A stretch of DNA of 64,000 nt from Melieria omissa (Eukaryota; Arthropoda; Insecta; Diptera; Ulidiidae): positions 50,167,993 through 50,231,992 of the forward strand of contig OZ020267.1 in the NCBI GenBank assembly GCA_963971225.1. Reading direction: 5' to 3'. The translations under genes and the position numbers were made by a program. The notes under the pieces are model-generated. The model saw nothing but the letters and a program-made list of their open reading frames with translations, ran no database searches and was not told the origin of the DNA. Of the stretch, positions 61,701 to 64,000 are shown in pieces (the first letter of the stretch is position 1; the number at the start of each line of letters is the position of its first letter).

Positions 61701-64000
61701 TTTTGCGAAATTTGTTGTGATGGAATATGGTAATTTCGCAGATGCTTATCACGGTATCAATGGCAACATGTCCTTGGACAGGCGCGGTGAGGTGGCATCC
61801 CCACAGAATCGATACGACCTCACATTGGGCTCGGACAAGTCATCGTCACTGTCGCGTTCGGAGGCTGGAACATACGACGTCATACAGGCAGAGATTCAGC
61901 ATGCCAAGCGCCACGAGCTGGCCACTGGTGTGGCCACAGCGAATAACAATAATGGTCCTTCTACAGCGGGAATGCAGGACGCCGATTCTGAAGCGAAGAA
62001 GAGAGTGAGTAAAATACTAAAAGTTGTTTATGGTATGTTGTTCTTACGTATGTTAATTTACCACAGAAGTGGCCCACAGAGAAGTCATACTTTCTGGCAA
62101 AGGAACTACTTATGACCGAGCGCACCTACAAAAAAGATCTGGAAATATTGAATGGCGCTTTTCGGCAGGAACTGTCTGTGCAGGATGTGGAGAACCTGCA
62201 GCCGCTTTTCGACTTCTTGGACTCGATGGCGCAGCATCACAGCGCGTTCTTGCGTGACATCGAGCATCGCATGGTGCTGTGGGAGGGGCGAGGAACCCAC
62301 GAGACACATCGTATTGGCGATGTTATAATGAAGAATATGGCTGTGCTGCCCATTTACGATGAGTACGTACAGTCACATATCGAGATTCTTCATTGCCTTA
62401 ACGAAATGTTCGAGACCGATAATCGCGTCCAGCAAATCTACAAAGATTTTGAGCAACAAAAGATTTGCTACTTGCCCATTGGCGAGTTACTCCTGAAGCC
62501 ACTGAACCGCATGTTGCACTATCAGTTGATACTGGAACGTAAGCAAACTAATATAACTGAAACACTTTTCAAATTTCGTTGAGAAGTTGATTGCAAAATG
62601 ATTGTTTGAATTGTTTAGGTCTTTGCGATTTTTACACCGAAGAACACATCGACTATGCAGACTGCCAGGCAGTTTACCACATTCTGATTCGGACCACAAA
62701 GCAAATACGCGAACAACTACCCGAATCGGAAAACTTTGTGCAGCTGTGCGAGCTCCAGCGCGACATCACTGACTTTGATAAATTGGTACAGAATCAACGG
62801 CGACTGATACGACAGGGCTGTCTTTTAAAACATTCCAAGCGCGGCCTACAACAGCGCATGTTCTTCCTTTTCTCCGACATTCTGCTCTATGGCACAAAGT
62901 CACCCATTGACCAGTCCTTCCGCATACTCGGTCACGTACCCGTGCGTTCATTGCTTACAGAGAATGCCGAACACAATACGTTCTCCATATTTGGCGGGCA
63001 ATGTGCAATCACCGTGAGTGCAGGCACTACTGCCGAGAAGACACTTTGGCTGGCGGAATTGTCGAAGGCGGCAGTAGATATTAAAAATAAACCACCCACA
63101 CAGCTGACACTAACGTCACTCAAGAATTGCAGTGAGTACTTTAATATATAAAAATATGTGTAAATGAATCGAAAGAGTTGATATGATATGCAAAAATTCT
63201 ATTTATGGCTGGCAAGAAAAGGAAGATGTAATGACACGTAAGTGGCCTTGCAGTGTGCAGGTAGAGTGGTCGCAAAGCATTTTATTAGTCTTAGAACAGA
63301 AATTAATGGGAACTGAAAAGTTGAACAAGAACATAGTACAATGATATTTGGTCTCAGAAACTGTATAATTTTCCTGTGGTCTCAAATGTGGAACACACTG
63401 GGAAGCTCAAAGAACTGCACGCACTGGTGAAACCGGTCAAAACATTGGCTGTGTTTAATAGTGCTTCGAGCAGTCCGTAGATATGGTTTATTAAAAAAGA
63501 CTAAAGTAAAGACTAAGTAAAAGCTCCAACTAAAAATTGGCAACATTATTAAGGACACTGATTCTTGGAAATAGCGAGAGGTTATTGTAACAGAGGACAA
63601 ATATTGATACGCCTATTCGAGTACAAACAACTCGAATGCTTAGAAGTGAAAATCTTGACGTGGAAGCTGATCGCGCAGAATCTGAGTTTCTTAAAATTAG
63701 TGTTTGGTTTTAACAAAGCTGATTGTTCCTGTAAACGAAGTATTTAAGAGTGCATTTTTGTTCTCCACTGAGATAAATTCCATTTATAGGCATCGCATTT
63801 ACTGTTTTACTCATATAATGTTTATATTTTTTTAGTTGACTTTGCAAAAAACGCACCTTTGCTGTAAAACGTAATTCACAATTAAATATTTTCCCCTATA
63901 GGTTCGTCCGAAGAGGGTCTCGAGTTGTGCGGTTTGACGAATGGCAATGCCTCGACCGCTCAGCAACTCCAGCAGCAGCAGCAAAATTCACAAAACAAAA
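28564..64000 (+). CDS. Cdep: Cdep/FARP-type FERM-RhoGEF-PH protein, partial at the 3' end
   Basis: Orthologue of vertebrate FARP1/2: a membrane-cytoskeleton FERM protein that activates Rho-family GTPases through a DH-PH module. Exons for the GEF isoform: 28564-28785, 43119-43351, 43834-44055, 44370-44613, 44677-44837, 44904-44978, 46950-47056, 47201-47316, 47391-47625, 61742-62004, 62067-62538, 62619-63131 and 63902-64000 onward. Phases are consistent at every junction. Order: Gly-rich N-terminus, FERM, FERM-adjacent segment (VLSRGSSFR), linker, DH, first PH; the second PH should lie beyond the window. The first coding intron is 14.3 kb and full of transposons. The intron 47626-61741 contains the giant alternative exon. 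Confidence 0.9.
28912..29143. repeat. 116-bp tandem duplication in the Cdep intron
   Basis: Two diverged copies: taagtatggttacataag starts the first (about 28912) and taagtatgattacataag the second (about 29028). Both run through ttggaatattgg, gaatctcgact.aaacatgt and tttttaatgtagacaac. The right copy has a small internal gatattggg expansion. Confidence 0.7.
29174..29915 (-). mobile_element. Internally deleted mariner element
   Basis: 742 bp between TA duplications (29172-29173, 29916-29917). The inverted ends ccaggtatgcgcctatga match over about 28 bp with two differences. It contains a transposase start and a transposase C-terminus, with the middle missing. It is in opposite orientation to the host gene. 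Confidence 0.88.
29246..29742 (-). pseudogene. mariner transposase, internal deletion and frameshift
   Basis: The true N-terminus starts at 29742 (MSDYVPTNYDLRTQLIFCYH) and runs to a stop shortly after LKKKTL. The C-terminal half is in another frame, from IKPGETVNG onward, with catalytic acids in VIFLDDNAPPH and YSPDLAPSDYH (34 residues apart, the DD34D type) and the ending WEKCVASDGHYF. Roughly 170 residues between the helix-turn-helix start and the catalytic core are gone. It cannot encode active transposase, though the intact ends might be mobilised in trans. Confidence 0.85.
29918..32540. other. Non-coding intron sequence, no gene recognised
   Basis: Short overlapping ORFs (for example 30237-30951) carry no recognisable domain and differ in frame from the flanking Cdep exons. 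Part of the large first coding intron of Cdep. Confidence 0.4.
32545..32612 (+). repeat. tRNA-like sequence, probably a SINE head
   Basis: It has an internal pol III promoter layout: an A box like tggttagtacg near 32557 and a B box like ggattcgagtccc near 32593, with a plausible T-arm hairpin. The acceptor and anticodon stems are poor, so a functional tRNA gene is unlikely. It lies about 60 bp from an independent SINE. Confidence 0.5.
32671..32996 (-). mobile_element. tRNA-derived SINE with perfect target-site duplication
   Basis: It is flanked by an exact 11-bp duplication gtacaacgcgg (32660-32670 and 32997-33007). The minus-strand 5' end gccgccgtagctcagctggc is tRNA-like with an A box. The body contains a segment that on the plus strand reads ggtttgccaattcctgctga. 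The 3' end, seen on the plus strand, is ttcttcttctttttcttctt followed by gactggc. This is the arrangement I recognise for a SINE abundant in tephritid genomes (from memory). Confidence 0.85.
33110..34945. repeat. Composite interspersed repeat, family not recognised
   Basis: The left part (33110-33720), beginning with gtcctgactgactgactga near 33138, recurs at about 38215. The right part (34540-34945) has three spaced copies of a ggcgtgg.c motif with a cctatgt block (34547, 34670, 34795; spacing about 124) and ends in tataatagtatagat, a tail like that of RTE-type non-LTR elements. Between them, on the minus strand near 33900-33720, LPMPKPIETIWTKI suggests a transposase C-terminal scrap. The boundaries between these parts are not resolved. 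Confidence 0.5.
34946..36774. other. Non-coding intron sequence, no gene recognised
   Basis: I see no domain, terminal repeats or splice-supported exon. The short ORF at 35283-35543 is unconvincing. Confidence 0.4.
36777..38018 (-). mobile_element. Full-length but decayed mariner element
   Basis: 1242 bp with 26-bp identical inverted ends beginning ccaggtatatcagtatgaag, flanked by TA (36775-36776 and 38019-38020). The minus-strand transposase is spread over at least three frames. It is a different mariner from that at 29174, though the ends share the opening ccaggtat. Confidence 0.9.
36786..37860 (-). pseudogene. mariner transposase, frameshifted
   Basis: Pieces in order on the minus strand: HLKKSAAESHRMLVEAYGDH near 37780, then RNEERGRPPKKFEDAELQ and the helix-turn-helix LSQKQMAEMLNVAQATISVR (about 37670-37425), then after a frameshift KNGSILTILNRKNHR, and then LKPGETVN to the end with catalytic acids in VILLHDNAPAHKA and YSPDLAPSDYH (DD34D spacing). 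There is an in-frame stop at a tryptophan-like position near 37707 and frameshifts near 37430 and 37290. Confidence 0.82.
38205..38820. repeat. Second copy of the gtcctgactgactgactga repeat
   Basis: It shares with 33110-33720 the motif gtcctgactgactgactga, the following attcatcagcccaaac, gaaaatgaacctccgctaa, aagggcaaaacatgggtta and ttgatttcgaactt. Diverged and without coding capacity. It ends where the 38822 MITE begins, so its true 3' end may be displaced. Confidence 0.65.
38822..39264. mobile_element. MITE with TTA duplication and about 35-bp inverted ends
   Basis: 443 bp. The left end aggcttgattacacgaacga and the reverse complement of the right end agree over about 35 positions with one indel and a few mismatches. 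It is flanked by TTA at 38819-38821 and 39265-39267, compatible with the TWA targets of PIF/Harbinger elements. An internal near-direct repeat catgtcacgagcgatt / catgtgacgagcgatt lies at about 39028-39060. No transposase. Confidence 0.75.
40270..42360 (-). pseudogene. piggyBac transposase pseudogene
   Basis: The N-terminal piece starts at about 42354 (MKEMSNRTELLEKLKNISEE), continues through acidic sequence to ADGTVWSNFDKGGIPGR and stops near 41990. The C-terminal piece resumes at about 40880 with RANKRELPKAAKQM, ENCVLTIYKSKPNKR and, after a frameshift, KLGVDMADQRAKKYAVETSS (third catalytic Asp), followed by a decayed Cys-rich tail. Roughly 275 residues, including the first two catalytic acids, are missing and replaced by the nested repeat. 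Confidence 0.82.
40909..41953. repeat. Interspersed repeat nested in the piggyBac relic, with about 2.5 tandem 269-bp units
   Basis: It begins near ctagctgaccccgcgaactt and ends near gacacgagaattttatatat, edges I associate with a widespread insect non-autonomous retro-repeat (from memory; class uncertain). Internally, a unit containing tactaagtttcattgctgag recurs at 41204, 41473 and, diverged, 41743 (period 269-270), each with gtgccacgcccc. Confidence 0.65.
42760..43118. other. End of the first coding intron of Cdep
   Basis: AT-rich, with no repeat recognised. It ends with the acceptor caatcaaacacag before exon 43119. Confidence 0.5.
43119..44978 (+). CDS. Cdep: Cdep FERM-domain exons (five exons)
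   Basis: Exons 43119-43351, 43834-44055, 44370-44613, 44677-44837 and 44904-44978. They read ALGRVLFEQVCRQLNLLEAD and DYFGLEY (F1), RYLFCLQIKRDLATG and NDNTAALMASYIVQ (F2), GMKMHPAKDVEGVPLNLAV and FSWAKIRKISFKRKRFLVKL (F3), KDTVEFFFEGRNECKNFWKK, then the FERM-adjacent RVLSRGSSFR with YSGKTQKQIIDFVRENYVKR. All match the FARP order. The donor after TTT CG at 44837 is gtttgt, a weak site chosen because it restores RYSGKTQKQ. The 63-nt intron 44614-44676 is in frame and stop-free. Confidence 0.9.
44979..46949. other. Cdep intron with a hairpin, otherwise unremarkable
   Basis: AT-rich intron of 1971 nt. The only structure I see is the inverted repeat at 45961-46064. Short ORFs (for example 45692-45952) are low-complexity, hydrophobic and without homology. 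Confidence 0.45.
45961..46064 (+). ncRNA. Candidate hairpin RNA (pre-miRNA-like), unproven
   Basis: The arms ta.gtatat..catcacct..atgtagaaag and, reverse-complemented, ta.gtatatc.tcacct..atgtagaaag pair over about 28 positions with one internal loop and two mismatches. The loop is about 40 nt, including a further cctc/gagg pairing. Size suits a miRNA precursor in a host intron, same strand as Cdep. I recognise no known miRNA in it, and a remnant of an inverted-repeat element is an equal alternative. Confidence 0.3.
46950..47625 (+). CDS. Cdep: Cdep linker exons between FERM and the alternative 3' parts
   Basis: Exons 46950-47056, 47201-47316 and 47391-47625. Sequence includes RSQSFRQGPLNASSRSQSHT, SANPLLPIDTADWDYRNQC, TPSLTKKAADTLDRRQDNP and VTAAQVEIYQTKNYAPESPT, then a Gln/Ser/His-rich segment. 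The last exon ends in phase 1 (a single G) at a gtaagt donor. Both 48328 and 61742 are acceptors in the matching phase, making this the branch point between the two predicted products. Confidence 0.85.
47626..48327. other. Intron before the giant exon
   Basis: 702 nt, non-coding, no repeat seen. It ends in gcacacgggcacag at 48327, an acceptor with a weak pyrimidine tract. Confidence 0.5.
48328..59507 (+). CDS. Cdep: Giant alternative terminal exon of Cdep: about 3.7-kresidue Ser-rich disordered tail
   Basis: One open frame of 11,180 nt including the stop TAG at 59505-59507. Joined after 47625 it continues G/AT CTG AGC; the whole isoform sums to exactly 4265 codons. Not recognised as any domain family. 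Visible: a Glu-rich patch near the start; many RS and S/T-P motifs; an SPK tandem repeat (51522-51584); a Gln/Lys coiled-coil-like stretch (51810-51960) and a basic helix-like one (53430-53500); two SQDSxDWP motifs (about 56090, 56233); two KKC(S/T)HSSHSE motifs (56949, 57039); a Pro-rich PKAPQPPxKP block (57955-58025); a basic cluster (58670-58730); and an acidic C-terminus. It may instead be an independently transcribed gene, but no start context is evident and the phase match argues for splicing. Signalling or scaffold roles are guesswork. Confidence 0.8.
51522..51584 (+). repeat. Tandem Lys-Ser-Pro (SPK) triplet repeat inside the giant exon
   Basis: About seven consecutive PKS/SPK triplets coded by varied codons (tcg/tcc/tca/tct for Ser, cca/ccg/ccc for Pro), so the repeat is held at the protein level rather than being a recent DNA slippage product. 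Such repeats are typical proline-directed kinase sites. Confidence 0.85.
59508..61741. other. Probable 3'UTR of the giant-exon isoform and following intron
   Basis: AT-rich, no repeat element or conserved ORF seen. It ends at the acceptor gtaatttcgcag (61741) before the DH-side exon. Confidence 0.45.
60036..60041 (+). promoter_or_regulatory. Polyadenylation signal after the giant exon
   Basis: AATAAA about 530 nt past the giant exon's stop codon, consistent with this exon being a true transcript end. Further AATAAA hexamers occur near 60973 and 61567. Confidence 0.45.
61742..63131 (+). CDS. Cdep: Cdep DH (RhoGEF) and first PH domain exons
   Basis: Exons 61742-62004, 62067-62538 and 62619-63131. 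The first encodes a pre-DH linker (DAYHGINGNMSLDRRGEV). DH begins at KWPTEKSYFLAKELLMTERT, a typical CR1, continues through HRIGDVIMKNMAVLPIYDEY and FEQQKICYLPIGELLLKPLN (CR3), and finishes at LERLCDFYTEEHIDYADCQA. PH1 reads LIRQGCLLKHSKRGLQQRMF, FLFSDILLYGTK to TLWLAELSKAA. The order and spacing are as in FARP1/2. Phases 0, 1, 1. The donor at 62538 leaves a single C (C/GT), restoring ERLC. Confidence 0.93.
63132..63901. other. Cdep intron
   Basis: 770 nt, gtgagt donor at 63132, acceptor ttttcccctatag ending 63901. No repeat or ORF of note. Confidence 0.6.
63902..64000 (+). CDS. Cdep: Cdep exon after PH1, cut by the window edge
   Basis: It continues in phase from 63131 (A/GT): SSSEEGLELCGLTNGNASTA then a Gln-rich run. 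This corresponds to the variable linker between the two PH domains of FARP proteins. The second PH domain is expected beyond 64000. Confidence 0.8.

Noticed and set aside
61727..62008. Alternative-frame ORF over the pre-DH exon
   Set aside because: The frame giving DAYHGINGN is fixed by phase with both neighbours; the other frame is a shadow.
1..64000. CRISPR array, bacterial operons, riboswitches, prophage
   Set aside because: The window is a eukaryotic (dipteran) chromosome with spliced genes; no regularly spaced short repeats of that kind were seen.

Overview
The window comes from a higher dipteran (brachyceran fly), most likely a tephritid fruit fly. The reasons are spliced genes with short introns and strong similarity to fly Mcm2, DDX55 and Cdep, a tRNA-derived SINE of the kind I associate with tephritids, and dense mariner and piggyBac insertions. 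Species assignment is inference; nothing here is bacterial.

Layout. (1) 69-2908, + strand: a complete Mcm2 gene in four exons (883 codons), encoding a replicative helicase subunit. (2) 3302-5295, - strand, tail-to-tail with Mcm2: a complete DEAD-box RNA helicase of the DDX55/Spb4 type in four exons (606 codons), a large-ribosomal-subunit biogenesis factor. (3) From about 5.6 kb to the end of the window, + strand: one very large gene, Cdep/FARP type (FERM plus RhoGEF plus PH). It has a candidate non-coding first exon with donor at 6602, a candidate 5'UTR exon beginning at 27691, the start codon at 28564, the FERM domain in exons between 43119 and 44978, a linker (46950-47625), the DH domain and first PH domain (61742-63131), and a partial exon at 63902-64000. 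The gene runs off the window.

The most striking item is a single open exon of 11.18 kb (48328-59507). It lies inside the intron between the Cdep linker and the DH exons and has its own stop codon and downstream polyadenylation signal. Its acceptor phase equals that of the first DH exon, so the same upstream exon can join to either. The predicted result is two products: a FERM-DH-PH RhoGEF, and a protein of about 4264 residues with FERM plus a 3.7-kresidue disordered Ser-rich tail and no GEF domain. The phases of all ten exons sum exactly.

The introns hold nested mobile DNA: a seemingly intact piggyBac-like element with TTAA ends (24735-27177), a decayed relative with another repeat inside it (40055-42755), a piggyBac-type non-autonomous element carrying a second inverted-repeat element (13987-15551), two mariners (29174-29915 internally deleted; 36777-38018 frameshifted), a relic Tc1/mariner-superfamily transposase carrying a non-LTR tail (20040-21430), a SINE with a perfect 11-bp target duplication (32671-32996), a 19-bp SINE stub with a 12-bp duplication (15652-15670), and several MITEs. 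All boundaries and domain calls were read by eye; no search or alignment was run.
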